Shown here: piece by piece, positions 25,974-34,484 of the stretch | Position numbering within the stretch: the first letter of the stretch is position 1 | Layout of the letters: the number at the start of each line of letters is the position of its first letter | From: Woeseiaceae bacterium | GTDB lineage: Bacteria; Pseudomonadota; Gammaproteobacteria; Steroidobacterales; Woeseiaceae | Assembly: GCA_030065985.1 (NCBI GenBank) | Contig: JASJCM010000009.1 | Coordinates: 157,315-221,314, forward strand | Reading direction: 5' to 3' | DNA: 64,000 nt | Program-made: the position numbers and the translations under genes | The notes under the pieces: generated by a model | Seen by the model: only the letters and a program-made list of their open reading frames with translations | What the model was told of the DNA's origin: nothing | The model's database searches: none

Positions 25974-26589
25974 ATTCGATTGGCCATACGTGCGCAGGCA
26001 CACGATGCGCCCCGTGTTGAGCGCCGTCATTGCCGTTGCAGCGCTGGCGGCTGCTTTCTGGGCACATGATTATCAGCAAGCACGCTACGACGAGCTTACG
26101 GCAAACCGCAATGCGGTGCACGAAGACTACGACGCACTGGTTCAGCGGCGTCGACTCGTTGACCGCTATCACCGTCGTTACCAGCGTTTTGACGATCTTG
26201 GCTTCATTGGCCGCGAGAGCCGACTCGACTGGGTCGAGACCTTGCGCATGACGGCGAACGGTTTGTCGTTGTCACGGCTGACCTATGCCATCGAGCCACA
26301 GATTGAAGTCATGCCGCCTGTGCAGTCGGTGCTGAGTGGCGAAGATCTGCAGATTCGAGCGAGCAAGGTGCAGCTTGAGCTGGGCCTGTTGCACGAAATG
26401 GACCTGCTGCGCTTCTTCGACGAGTTGCAGGTCAATGCGCCAGGGCTAATCAAGGTCGACGGTTGCGAACTCAATTGGGAGGTTGAGTCCGGAAGCCGTT
26501 TGAATACGGATGCGAATCTGTCTGCAAGTTGTGCGGTCCAGCTCTATAGCGTGATCACGTCGGATGTCGGCCGGGAGGAGCAATTGTGA
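25960..26589 (+). CDS. PilO/MshJ-like pilus assembly protein
   Basis: 209 residues. An N-terminal transmembrane helix (about 18-36) is followed by a coiled-coil (YQQARYDELTANRNAVHEDY) and a periplasmic ferredoxin-like domain, the layout of PilO/MshJ/GspM. It would pair with the preceding PilN-like protein in the alignment complex that joins platform to secretin. Gene order supports the call more than sequence does. It overlaps both neighbours (14 bp and 4 bp). Confidence 0.65.
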   Translation: MTRFEFDWPYVRRHTMRPVLSAVIAVAALAAAFWAHDYQQARYDELTANRNAVHEDYDALVQRRRLVDRYHRRYQRFDDLGFIGRESRLDWVETLRMTANGLSLSRLTYAIEPQIEVMPPVQSVLSGEDLQIRASKVQLELGLLHEMDLLRFFDELQVNAPGLIKVDGCELNWEVESGSRLNTDANLSASCAVQLYSVITSDVGREEQL

Positions 26590-27005
26590 GAACGAAGCTT
26601 CCAATCATCGTCCTTTTCGCAGGAATTCTGACGACCCCCGCCATCGCACATGACGACGGCGTCTACGAATCGCTCGGGCACATTCCGGTCGGACGGATCT
26701 TTCTGTCACCGGAAGAACGTGCCCGCCTCGACAAGGTAAGGGGCAAAGCGCCCGTACAGACAAACAGTTCGCGTCCAACCGGCAACGCTAAGTCCCGCGT
26801 CTTCGACAAGGATGCCGCGGGCTTTATCGTCAGCGATTCGGGTACGACACGTGTCTGGAAGAACGGCGACTTCGTCACAACGGCCACGGCCAGCGATGTG
26901 CGATTCCCGGGACAGGTACGCGTGGCCAGCCAGACGGCGCCGCAGGACGGTGACGACGACGAGACCCCCGAACCACCGGTCGAGGCCGGAGATGAACAGG
27001 AATAG
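26586..27005 (+). CDS. MshK/PilP-like periplasmic pilus protein
   Basis: 139 residues with a signal peptide (cleavage near PAIAHD). The short conserved-looking stretch HIPVGRIFLSPEERARLDKV is typical of small periplasmic proteins in pilus loci. The C-terminal tail is acidic and proline-rich. By position it corresponds to MshK or PilP, linking the inner-membrane complex to the secretin. Overlap of 4 bp with the upstream gene and 14 bp with the downstream gene supports co-translation. Confidence 0.6.
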   Translation: MRTKLPIIVLFAGILTTPAIAHDDGVYESLGHIPVGRIFLSPEERARLDKVRGKAPVQTNSSRPTGNAKSRVFDKDAAGFIVSDSGTTRVWKNGDFVTTATASDVRFPGQVRVASQTAPQDGDDDETPEPPVEAGDEQE

Positions 27006-28422
27006 TGCCGGGCCGCACAGGCAACGCGGTGCCGCGTTGTTAGTGATGATGCTCGGCGTGATCCTCGCGACGGCCACGGTGTTGGTCGTGACCGTGAATG
27101 TCGATGCGCTCAAGGCGCGCCGCCAGGCAACCAGCCTCGATGTGCTCGGCCAGGCGCGCGATGCTCTGCTCGACTATGCGCTGGTGAGCCCGCAGCTCAC
27201 ACCAGGAGGCTCCCACGGTCTGCCGTGCCCGGATATCGACGCGACGGGTGGATTCCTCGAGGGCGAAGCCCATACGACCGCCTGTGGCGCGGCGGGCGAG
27301 ACTGTGATCGGGCGCTTGCCGTGGCGCACGCTTGGCCTTCCCGCACTCAAGGACGGTAGTTCGGAGTGCCTCTGGTACGTCGTATCCGGCTCGTGGAAAC
27401 ACGCCGACGGCGCTACGGCCGCAATGATCAATGCAGACACCAATGGTCAGCTGCAGCTGGCGAGCGTCGACACAGGCGCATTGTTGGTCGGCGCGGCGGC
27501 CGAAGATCGCCCGGTCGCTGCCATTATCGCTGCGATGCCGCCGCTGGACCGCCAGAACCGACCGGCAACCGGAGCGGGTATGCAGTGCAGCGACCCACGG
27601 CGTATCAGCGATTACCTGGAGGACGATGCTGCCTCCGGCTCCAGCAACTCGGCCTTGCTCGGCAGTCCCGATGTGATTGATGTGCTCGGTCTTGCGGCTG
27701 AGGCGAATGAACTGCACAACGACAAGGTGGTCCTGATCAGCCGAGCCGATGTTGCGCGCCGGATTCACGCGCGGCCGTCTTTCAACACGGACATGCGAGA
27801 TCTAGGGCTTGCCGCGGCCGCCTGCATCGCTGACTACGCCTCGAAGAACCCTGGCGGGGTAACCGATCGGCGGATGCCGTGGCCGGCACCGGTCTCACTC
27901 GGCGACTATCGGCAGGATGCGCAATACGATGACACGGCCGGAACGTTGCTGGCGGGTCGTCTTGCCGATGTCGTTGACGACAGTAGCGGACTGACCGCCA
28001 ACCCGGTCGCACGTGTTTTGTCGGATTGTGATTCGGCCGCGGTGCCGGCCTGGACCACTGCAATGCAGGTTCGCTGGCAGCACTGGAAGGACCACTTCTT
28101 CTACGCCGTTGCTGCATCATTCGCACCAACGGCAGCCGTGCCGTCAGTGTGCAGCGATTGCCTTTCAGTCAACGGCACCGGCAGTTATGCCGCAATCCTG
28201 ATGTTCGGGAATCGTCGACTGACAGGCGCCGGGCAGGTTCGCAACGCGCCACCCCTCGATGCTGATACCCGCTCGCTGCCTTCGAATTATCTCGAGACTG
28301 CCAATGCAGCCAATGTGCCGGGCACAGGGACACTGCTCGACTACGCATCTCAGGCTGCATCGGCATCTTTTAACGATTTGCTGTTTTGTATCGACGACAA
28401 CCTCGTCGTCTCGGAGTGTTGA
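26992..28422 (+). CDS. Large minor pilin-like protein (PilX-like N-terminus)
   Basis: 476 residues from ATG 26992. The frame is open further upstream to 26812, but that part overlaps the previous gene. The N-terminus RQRGAALLVMMLGVILATAT resembles PilX-type prepilins: basic leader, Gly before the cut, one hydrophobic helix. The body is a large, cysteine-containing globular periplasmic region with no family I recognise. It may be a tip or adhesin-like minor pilin. It abuts the next pilin gene directly. Confidence 0.7.
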   Translation: MNRNSAGPHRQRGAALLVMMLGVILATATVLVVTVNVDALKARRQATSLDVLGQARDALLDYALVSPQLTPGGSHGLPCPDIDATGGFLEGEAHTTACGAAGETVIGRLPWRTLGLPALKDGSSECLWYVVSGSWKHADGATAAMINADTNGQLQLASVDTGALLVGAAAEDRPVAAIIAAMPPLDRQNRPATGAGMQCSDPRRISDYLEDDAASGSSNSALLGSPDVIDVLGLAAEANELHNDKVVLISRADVARRIHARPSFNTDMRDLGLAAAACIADYASKNPGGVTDRRMPWPAPVSLGDYRQDAQYDDTAGTLLAGRLADVVDDSSGLTANPVARVLSDCDSAAVPAWTTAMQVRWQHWKDHFFYAVAASFAPTAAVPSVCSDCLSVNGTGSYAAILMFGNRRLTGAGQVRNAPPLDADTRSLPSNYLETANAANVPGTGTLLDYASQAASASFNDLLFCIDDNLVVSEC

Positions 28423-29196
28423 ATGATCTCGCTGCAACAACAACGTGGTTTCTCGCTCGTTGAGCTGTCGGTCGTGATTCTCGTCCTGGGGCTGTTGCTC
28501 GGGGGACTGATGGGTCCGCTGTCCGCGCAGCGTGAAAATGCACGGCTCAAGGACGCCAAGGAGCAGCTGGACAGCGTACGCACCTCGATTGAGGGATTTG
28601 CGCTTGCTAACGGCCACCTGCCGTGTCCTGCGACGCCGGCGAGCGGTGGCTCCGCCGCACTGGCACCGGGCGCCTGCGCGGTCCAGCACGGGTTCGTGCC
28701 GGCAACGACACTGGATCTGAACGGCCAGCGCAATGCCGACAACCTGCTGCTGGATCCGTGGGGCAGCCCATTGCGATACAGCGTGTCCGCAAGCGATGCC
28801 AACAGCGACGGCACCTGGGATTTTGTGACGGCAGGGGAGATGCGTACCGTGACGATGCCGCTTCTGCAGCCTGAAATTGTCGTGTGCAACGCCGCGGCTG
28901 GTTCGTCGCCAACGGCCTGCGCCAGCGCGGCTACAACCGTCGCCGACGGGGCAACCGCGATCGTCTTTTCGCTGGGCAAGGACTGGGCGACGTTCTCATC
29001 GCCCGATCAGCTCGAGAATGTCGGTACAAACCTCGGCGGCGGCCCGTCCGGTACGACCTACCGGGTGGCGTCCGACCGGGTGTTCGTCGACCGCGGGCGC
29101 TCCGACCTCACGGGCTCGGAATATGACGATTTGTTGCTCTGGATACCGCCGGCACAACTCTATGGCCGGCTCGTCCAGACCGGCTATTTGCCCTGA
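28423..29196 (+). CDS. Type IV prepilin-like protein (minor pilin)
   Basis: 257 residues. The class III signal is QQQRGFSLVELSVVILVLG: cleavage after Gly, Phe+1, Glu+5, then a hydrophobic helix. The rest is a cysteine-containing globular domain with CPATPASGG near residue 67. It would be processed by a PilD peptidase, which is not encoded in this window. It starts immediately after the previous stop. Confidence 0.85.
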   Translation: MISLQQQRGFSLVELSVVILVLGLLLGGLMGPLSAQRENARLKDAKEQLDSVRTSIEGFALANGHLPCPATPASGGSAALAPGACAVQHGFVPATTLDLNGQRNADNLLLDPWGSPLRYSVSASDANSDGTWDFVTAGEMRTVTMPLLQPEIVVCNAAAGSSPTACASAATTVADGATAIVFSLGKDWATFSSPDQLENVGTNLGGGPSGTTYRVASDRVFVDRGRSDLTGSEYDDLLLWIPPAQLYGRLVQTGYLP

Positions 29197-29334
29197 TCTG
29201 GCCCCAAATTCGTGCGCTGGTCCCTAAAGTTCCCCGCGGGGCCGTCGATACAGCTAGCAAGTGGGTTTCACTATGCATTGTATTTAGAGAAGAACCTTTA
29301 AATTACTGAGAGTTATGAGGCAGAGATCGTGAAC

Positions 29335-29949
29335 ATGCAGATTATGAACAAACACCGCCAGTCGGGCTTTACGCTCGTCGAAATCGCCATTGTGCTGGTC
29401 ATTATTGGGCTGCTGATCGGCGGCGTCCTCAAGGGACGTGAGATGATCACTAACGCCAAGATCAAGCGCATCGAGAACGACTTTGCAGGTGTTTCAGCAG
29501 CGATCTATGCGTACCAGGACCGCTACGGCGTCCTCCCGGGCGATGATCCTGCCGCGTCGACGCGTTTCGCCGGTACCTGGCGTTCAGCCGACAACGGCAA
29601 TGGCAACGGCAACATTTCGGGTGGCTGGAACAGCACCAACAATGGCAACGAATCGCGCAAGATCTGGAAGCACCTGCGCGGTGCCGGTCTGATCGCCGGT
29701 CCGGTTGACAACACCGATGCCAGCTACCAGCAGCCCAGTAATGCGTTCGGTGGCCTGACGGGCATCGACCTGAACCTTTACAATCTCAGCGGCCACAACA
29801 TCGTGTTCGGCGAGATCCCTGGCGACATTGCTCAGATTCTCGAAGCGCGCGGCGACGACGGCGTACCGTCACGTGGCAGCATCCAGGCGAACAACACGCA
29901 GACAACGTACCAGATCGATACGCGTTACGACGTCGCGTTCCGCCAGTAA
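29335..29949 (+). CDS. Type IV prepilin, probable major or minor pilin
   Basis: 204 residues from ATG 29335; GTG 29329 is two codons upstream. The prepilin motif is RQSGFTLVEIAIVLVIIGLL, followed by LIGGVLKGREMITNAKIKRI as in MSHA/PulG-like pilins. A Gly/Asn-rich repeat region (NGNGNGN) lies around residues 85-110, and no C-terminal disulfide pair is visible. A 138-bp AT-rich gap precedes it, so it may have its own promoter. A strong terminator follows. Confidence 0.85.
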   Translation: MQIMNKHRQSGFTLVEIAIVLVIIGLLIGGVLKGREMITNAKIKRIENDFAGVSAAIYAYQDRYGVLPGDDPAASTRFAGTWRSADNGNGNGNISGGWNSTNNGNESRKIWKHLRGAGLIAGPVDNTDASYQQPSNAFGGLTGIDLNLYNLSGHNIVFGEIPGDIAQILEARGDDGVPSRGSIQANNTQTTYQIDTRYDVAFRQ

Positions 29950-29975
29950 ACGAATCTCTCCATGAATTTTGGCTG

Positions 29976-30008
29976 TGCCCTGCCGCGATAGCGGCAGGGC
30001 ATTTTTTT
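29976..30008 (+). terminator. Intrinsic terminator of the pilus operon
   Basis: GCCCTGCCGC, loop GATA, GCGGCAGGGC: a perfect 10-bp stem extended by a T-A pair, followed by seven T residues. It lies 27 bp after the pilin stop and closes the + strand run. Confidence 0.95.
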
Positions 30009-30066
30009 GGCCATGGACGGCCTTATGCCGCGAGCGCAGGGATGCGCAGGAGCGGCTTTTGCCGAT

Positions 30067-30906
30067 TTAACCGCCGATTGACGAGCGCAATGATTGCGCG
30101 TGCAGCTCGTAGGATTCCTGAAGGGCCGGGTAGTTGTCTGCACTGACATTGAGCCGGCCTGCCGACACCTTACAACCGTCGTCTTCTTCAAGATGCGCCG
30201 CATCGTCCAGTACCTGCGTCGCCAGAAATACGACGTCCACCAGCGATGCGGATGCACGTCCCTCCAGGTTGAGGTTCTCTTCAATGTCGACCGAGTCGGC
30301 AATTTCCGAGGGGAAGCCCCAGGCGTCGACAATCGACTTGCCAACACTCGCGGACCATTGCTGCATAACGGTATCGAGCGAAGCATCGTCGCCCATCAAC
30401 TGCGGATAGTCCGCGGCCTTCGTCAGAATGTAGAGTTTGCCAATTTCGTGCAGCAGGCCGCAAAGAAACGCGTTGTCAGAGTTGATGCTGCCGGAATTGC
30501 GGGCAATGACAAAGCACATGCTCGCAAGCGCCAGGCTTGTCTGCCAGATCTTCTGCACGCCGTCCCTGAGCTCCTTGTGCTCGGTGGCCTCGAAGATCTG
30601 TTCGACAGCAAGCGTTATTGCCGTGTTGCGGACCACTTCGAATCCGAGACGGCTGATTGCGAGATCCAGATCCGTAATTTCGATACCGGCGCGATTGTGA
30701 AATGCTGAGTTCGCCGCCATCAGCAAGCGTGCGACGAGCACCGGGTCGGTGCGCACGACGCTGGCGAGACGTTCTGCTGTACATGACGGGTCTTCGAGTG
30801 CCGTGCGGATGTTGATCACGACGTCGGGGAAAGAGGGCAACTGAATGTTGCGCGAGTTGAGATCCTCAGCGAGCTCCTGGAGGAAGCGCGTTTGTTCGTC
30901 CGACAC
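30067..30906 (-). CDS. HDOD domain protein (second copy)
   Basis: 279 residues from GTG 30906, preceded by AGGAG at the right distance; the frame is open to 30936. A full HDOD domain with LPSFPDVVINIRTAL, LGFEVVRNTAITLAVEQI and FLCGLLHEIGKLYILTKA. The HD pair reads H-E, as in the paralogue at 12067. It closely resembles that protein in length and motifs. Transcription from the receiver-like gene 51 bp upstream probably continues into it. Confidence 0.88.
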   Translation of the reverse strand: MSDEQTRFLQELAEDLNSRNIQLPSFPDVVINIRTALEDPSCTAERLASVVRTDPVLVARLLMAANSAFHNRAGIEITDLDLAISRLGFEVVRNTAITLAVEQIFEATEHKELRDGVQKIWQTSLALASMCFVIARNSGSINSDNAFLCGLLHEIGKLYILTKAADYPQLMGDDASLDTVMQQWSASVGKSIVDAWGFPSEIADSVDIEENLNLEGRASASLVDVVFLATQVLDDAAHLEEDDGCKVSAGRLNVSADNYPALQESYELHAQSLRSSIGG

Positions 30907-30957
30907 CGTTATCTCCTGATTGTTGACTCGCCACACTAATACCGGCGACGCGGCGAA

Positions 30958-31443
30958 TCAATGCGCGATGTTTCGCGGCATGCTGACCAGGATCGGACCG
31001 TACTCGTAGAGCGTTCGGAGGGCTTTCATGAAGACTTCACGGTGACCATTGCGCATCTTGTCGATAAACGAGGACAGGCTGGTCGGTGTGAACATGACGG
31101 CCGTGTCGTCGCCCACGTCGCCATTGTCGATCAGTTCCTGGGACTCCGGGCTCGTGAGCAGGACGATCGGGATCCGCGCCCGATCAGGACAAAAGGCGAT
31201 CTCGTTGAGGACCGTCGTCTTGTCTTCGTCCGGTTCCTCGTAATCGAAGAAGATCAGGTCGGGCGTGTCGCCGGACTCGTACGTGCCCTTGCGTCGGGCG
31301 CACTCCACGGCGCGTTCCCCCGGGGTTACACGGCGAATAATACCGGAGATTCCGGCCACCTGGAGGCTATCACGAATGGTGTTGGCGCAGCCCGGATCAT
31401 CACCGATCAGCACCAGATTGATGTCTCTTTCGTTTGCTGTCAC
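30958..31443 (-). CDS. Receiver-like (REC) single-domain protein, degenerate
   Basis: 161 residues from GTG 31443, preceded by AAGGA. The start gives INLVLIGDDPGC (acidic pair), a central LIFFDYEEPDEDK with candidate phospho-aspartate, and IPIVLLTSP followed by the final segment, in receiver order. Some receiver landmarks (the conserved lysine near the C-terminus) are not clear. It may relay a signal to the adjacent HDOD protein; that is inference from gene order. The upstream in-frame extension to 31704 lacks coding character. Confidence 0.65.
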   Translation of the reverse strand: MTANERDINLVLIGDDPGCANTIRDSLQVAGISGIIRRVTPGERAVECARRKGTYESGDTPDLIFFDYEEPDEDKTTVLNEIAFCPDRARIPIVLLTSPESQELIDNGDVGDDTAVMFTPTSLSSFIDKMRNGHREVFMKALRTLYEYGPILVSMPRNIAH

Positions 31444-31821
31444 GAAGCCAGTCCTTTCAGTCACTTTGCACAGGCGACGCGCAAAGTGCCCAAGCGCGAT
31501 CGCCGCGTATATAACTGCAGGTTCTGTGCCAACCCGGTGCATTGTCGGCGGAAAGCGACATTTCAGAATGAAAATCAATAGCTTACATAAGTAATTGAAC
31601 GGTGGAGGAAAAGTTACGCCTGTCACGAAAGTAGCGAAATAGCGACGAAGTCGCGAAATATCGTGACTTCGTCGTCGTGGGTGTGTAAAAGTCTGATTTA
31701 TCAAGGCCTAGAGCGATGTCACGATTCGCGACCACACGATGAACAGGGCCAGCCGGCACGTCACCGACAGGTTGCCGGCCCCCGGGCTGACCCGCTCGCC
31801 CGGCACGGAGGCTGATACCCC
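31444..31821. other. Divergent intergenic region with a long hairpin
   Basis: 378 bp between the minus-strand receiver-like gene and the plus-strand sigma-54 activator. It holds an AT-rich stretch near 31560-31600, the 14-bp inverted repeat at 31643-31674 and a second GCCGGCA/TGCCGGC inverted repeat at about 31760-31785. I see no convincing gene, nor a clear sigma-54 or sigma-28 promoter. Confidence 0.6.
31643..31674. repeat. 14-bp inverted repeat in divergent promoter region
   Basis: CGACGAAGTCGCGA and TCGTGACTTCGTCG pair over 14 bp with one G-T, separated by AATA. No T-run on either side. It is a candidate operator or mRNA hairpin between two divergent regulatory genes. Confidence 0.6.
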
Positions 31822-34212
31822 GTGACCCCCTTCGAGGACCTGGCTGTACTCGTCAATATCGTCGACTTTGCGGTTGTTCTCCTGGCAGTCGCCCTGTTCG
31901 GCTACGCCCTGTTACGTGGCTATCTGAAGACCGAGCGCATACCTGCGCGCGGCATGAAGCTGATCGTGGCGGGGATGGTGCTCCTGGTAATCGGTCACCT
32001 GTCCGATTCGATCCTGCAACTGCTGCAGCCTGGCCGCTCTGTTAGTGACGGCGAGATCGTGGCGACCTATTTGTCGTCTGGCTGGTTCAACTGGCTCTTG
32101 CACCGTCTCGCACTTGTGCTAATTGCTGTCGGCCTGCTGGTCGCAGCGTTGCATCGCCAGCGCATCGAAATCGACTTCAAGGAGGTGGAATCGGAAGCCG
32201 AGGACGCCAGGGAGTCGGTCCGTGCCAAGGAATCCCGTCTGCGTTACATGTTTGCGAATACGTCGGACTCGGTCTACTGCTTCCGATTCGATCCGCCTAT
32301 TGACGTTGGTGCACCGCTCGAAGAGCAAGTAGCGCGAAGTTATGACGCAACGCTCGAGGACTGCAATACGGTGTTTGCCGAGGAACTGCATGTTGAAACG
32401 CCGGCCGATGCCATTGGCACTCGGCTTGGCGATCTCGAGAGCAGCCGGGATACGGAAGCACACGATGCGTATTTCGGCGCTTTTGTCAGGAACGGCTATC
32501 AACTCGAGAACTATGACTTTCGTTTCACCGACCCGCTTGGCATTACGCGCATATTGAACGTCAGTCTGTCGGGTGACGTTCGCGATGGCCAATTGCATCG
32601 TATGTGGGCTGTCGAGAATTACGTCCGCGATCTCGAGGAGACGAAGGCGGCGCTGGCACGTCGCAACGAATTTCACGCGCTGGTCGCCGACCTGTCCTCG
32701 CGGCTCGTCAAGGCACCAAACGATGAAGCAGACGACGAAGTTGTGCGTTGTATGTCGCTGGCTTGCAGCTACCTGAGAGCGCAGCGCGCAGCCATCTTCT
32801 GGCTGAGGCCCGAGTCCGAAGATGCCGAGGTTGCCTACATTTACAGTCCTACTGGCAACCCGTTTGGCCCAATTGTTTCCCTGAAGCGCTACCCGGGCTT
32901 CGCGTCACGCCTGGAGGAGGGCAAGTTCGTGCGCATCGACGATGTCGAGGCGCTGTCGGCGCAGTACGGCATCGATCAAAAGTCGATGCTCAATGTCGGG
33001 GCCAAGTCCCTGCTGGCGCTGCCGTTGACAGCTGACGGCGAAGTCGTTGGGGGAATTTCCTTCGCGCGAACGCGCGAGAAGCTCGCGTGGCGGGAGCACG
33101 ACATCAGCGACATGACCGTGGTTGCCGAGATCTTCGCCACCTTCGTGGTGCGGCTGAAGTCTCGACGGGCGCTCGACGAAGCCTTGTCCAGCCTGCAACG
33201 AGCGACGCAGCGTCTCGAGGCGGAGAACATCTACCTTCGTGAAGAGATCGAGCTTAACCACGGTTTCGACGATTTCGTTGGTCAGAGTCGTGGCGTAATG
33301 CGTTGTCTGCAGCTGGTCGAACAGGTCGCGCCAACAATGGCACCGGTCCTCGTCATGGGTGAGACTGGCACCGGCAAGGAACTCATCGCGCGTGCGATCC
33401 ACGATCTGAGTGATCGGAAGGATCGTCCGCTGGTGAAAGTTAACTGCGCCGCATTGCCGGCTAACCTCGTCGAAAGCGAATTGTTCGGCTACGAGAAAGG
33501 CGCCTTCACGGGTGCCGACAACGCCAAGCGCGGACGTTTCGACCTGGCTGACGGCAGCACGTTGTTCCTTGACGAAATCGCAGAGATTCCGATCGAGCTG
33601 CAGGCAAAACTCCTGCGTGTCTTGCAGGAGGGAGAGTTCGAACGACTCGGCGGCAGCGAGACAATTCGCGTCGATGTTCGACTCGTAGCAGCTACCAATC
33701 GAGATCTACACAGGGCCGTCGACGAAGGATCATTCCGCTCCGATCTGTATTACCGCATCAACACGTTTCCGATCGACCTGCCACCGCTGCGAGATCGCGG
33801 TGACGATATCCAGCTTCTTGCCGAGCACTTCGTGCGTACGCACGGCCAGCGGCTCGGTCGCAATGTCAGCGAGATCTCTGCCGAGATGATGCATCAGCTG
33901 CGTGTCTATCGCTGGCCAGGCAACGTACGCGAGCTCGAGGGCATCATTCAGCGCGCATTGATTTCGTCAAGCGGCGAGATAGTAGAGCTCGCGGAACCGC
34001 TCGTAGAGCATGCGGATGACGACGACGCGCCACGCATCATCAGCTCGACAATTGCCGATTTGAAACTTGTCGAACGCGAACACATTCTCGCTGTTCTCGA
34101 GGCAACCAACTGGAAGATCTCAGGCCCATCAGGCGCCGCCTCGCAGCTTGGATTACCACCGAGCACGCTGCGCTCGAAGATGAAGAAACTCTCGATCGAA
34201 CGGCCGCATTGA
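31822..34212 (+). CDS. Membrane-anchored sigma-54-dependent activator with PAS-like and GAF domains
   Basis: 796 residues. Three hydrophobic segments lie in residues 1-110, then a coiled-coil, a PAS-like domain (about 130-270), a GAF domain (about 290-440), a second coiled-coil, and the AAA+ domain with Walker A GETGTGKE at 513-520 and GAFTGA at 560-565. A C-terminal Fis-type HTH follows (ASQLGLPPSTLRSKMKKL). It should activate an RpoN promoter in response to a membrane or redox/ligand signal. The start is GTG. The target is unknown; the exported-protein cluster downstream is one candidate. Confidence 0.85.
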   Translation: MTPFEDLAVLVNIVDFAVVLLAVALFGYALLRGYLKTERIPARGMKLIVAGMVLLVIGHLSDSILQLLQPGRSVSDGEIVATYLSSGWFNWLLHRLALVLIAVGLLVAALHRQRIEIDFKEVESEAEDARESVRAKESRLRYMFANTSDSVYCFRFDPPIDVGAPLEEQVARSYDATLEDCNTVFAEELHVETPADAIGTRLGDLESSRDTEAHDAYFGAFVRNGYQLENYDFRFTDPLGITRILNVSLSGDVRDGQLHRMWAVENYVRDLEETKAALARRNEFHALVADLSSRLVKAPNDEADDEVVRCMSLACSYLRAQRAAIFWLRPESEDAEVAYIYSPTGNPFGPIVSLKRYPGFASRLEEGKFVRIDDVEALSAQYGIDQKSMLNVGAKSLLALPLTADGEVVGGISFARTREKLAWREHDISDMTVVAEIFATFVVRLKSRRALDEALSSLQRATQRLEAENIYLREEIELNHGFDDFVGQSRGVMRCLQLVEQVAPTMAPVLVMGETGTGKELIARAIHDLSDRKDRPLVKVNCAALPANLVESELFGYEKGAFTGADNAKRGRFDLADGSTLFLDEIAEIPIELQAKLLRVLQEGEFERLGGSETIRVDVRLVAATNRDLHRAVDEGSFRSDLYYRINTFPIDLPPLRDRGDDIQLLAEHFVRTHGQRLGRNVSEISAEMMHQLRVYRWPGNVRELEGIIQRALISSSGEIVELAEPLVEHADDDDAPRIISSTIADLKLVEREHILAVLEATNWKISGPSGAASQLGLPPSTLRSKMKKLSIERPH

Positions 34213-34320
34213 TCCAGTCTTGTCGACGAGACTCGATCCGGATCACCGACCTGACATAAAGGCCACAGACCCAAACCGGGAGAATGCTCCCAACCCCGCG
34301 AAATTAAAGGGACTGGCGAC

Positions 34321-34336
34321 TGTGAGCGGCTTCACG
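34321..34336. promoter_or_regulatory. CRP-type site 1 (distal)
   Basis: TGTGAGCGGCTTCACG matches TGTGA-N6-TCACA with a single mismatch at the last base. Its centre is 23 bp from the centre of the second site, close to two helical turns. Confidence 0.6.
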
Positions 34337-34343
34337 AAAAAAG

Positions 34344-34359
34344 TGTGAACTCGCTCACA
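34344..34359. promoter_or_regulatory. CRP-type site 2 (proximal, perfect core)
   Basis: TGTGAACTCGCTCACA is a perfect TGTGA-N6-TCACA, and the symmetry extends to AAGTGTGA/TCACACTT. It lies 125 bp before the TTG start of the first exported-protein gene. Regulation by a Crp/Vfr homologue is inference from the motif. Confidence 0.75.
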
Positions 34360-34484
34360 CTTCAACAACATACTCGCCGAAATCGATGCGCCCGCAAACG
34401 CTTTCTTACAAAGTTGCGTTGTTCGCAATGACTGCGACCAGGCGCCGGGCGGCGCGCCATTACGCCGCCACGAAGGAATGAACC

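Noticed and set aside
31444..31704. N-terminal extension of the receiver-like protein to 31704
   Set aside because: It would run through the hairpin and AT-rich promoter region; the GTG at 31443 has a good ribosome-binding site and begins the domain.
34213..34484. A sigma-54 promoter for the exported-protein cluster under the upstream activator
   Set aside because: The best GG...GC pair near 34315 has wrong spacing (9 instead of 10), so no -24/-12 site can be supported.
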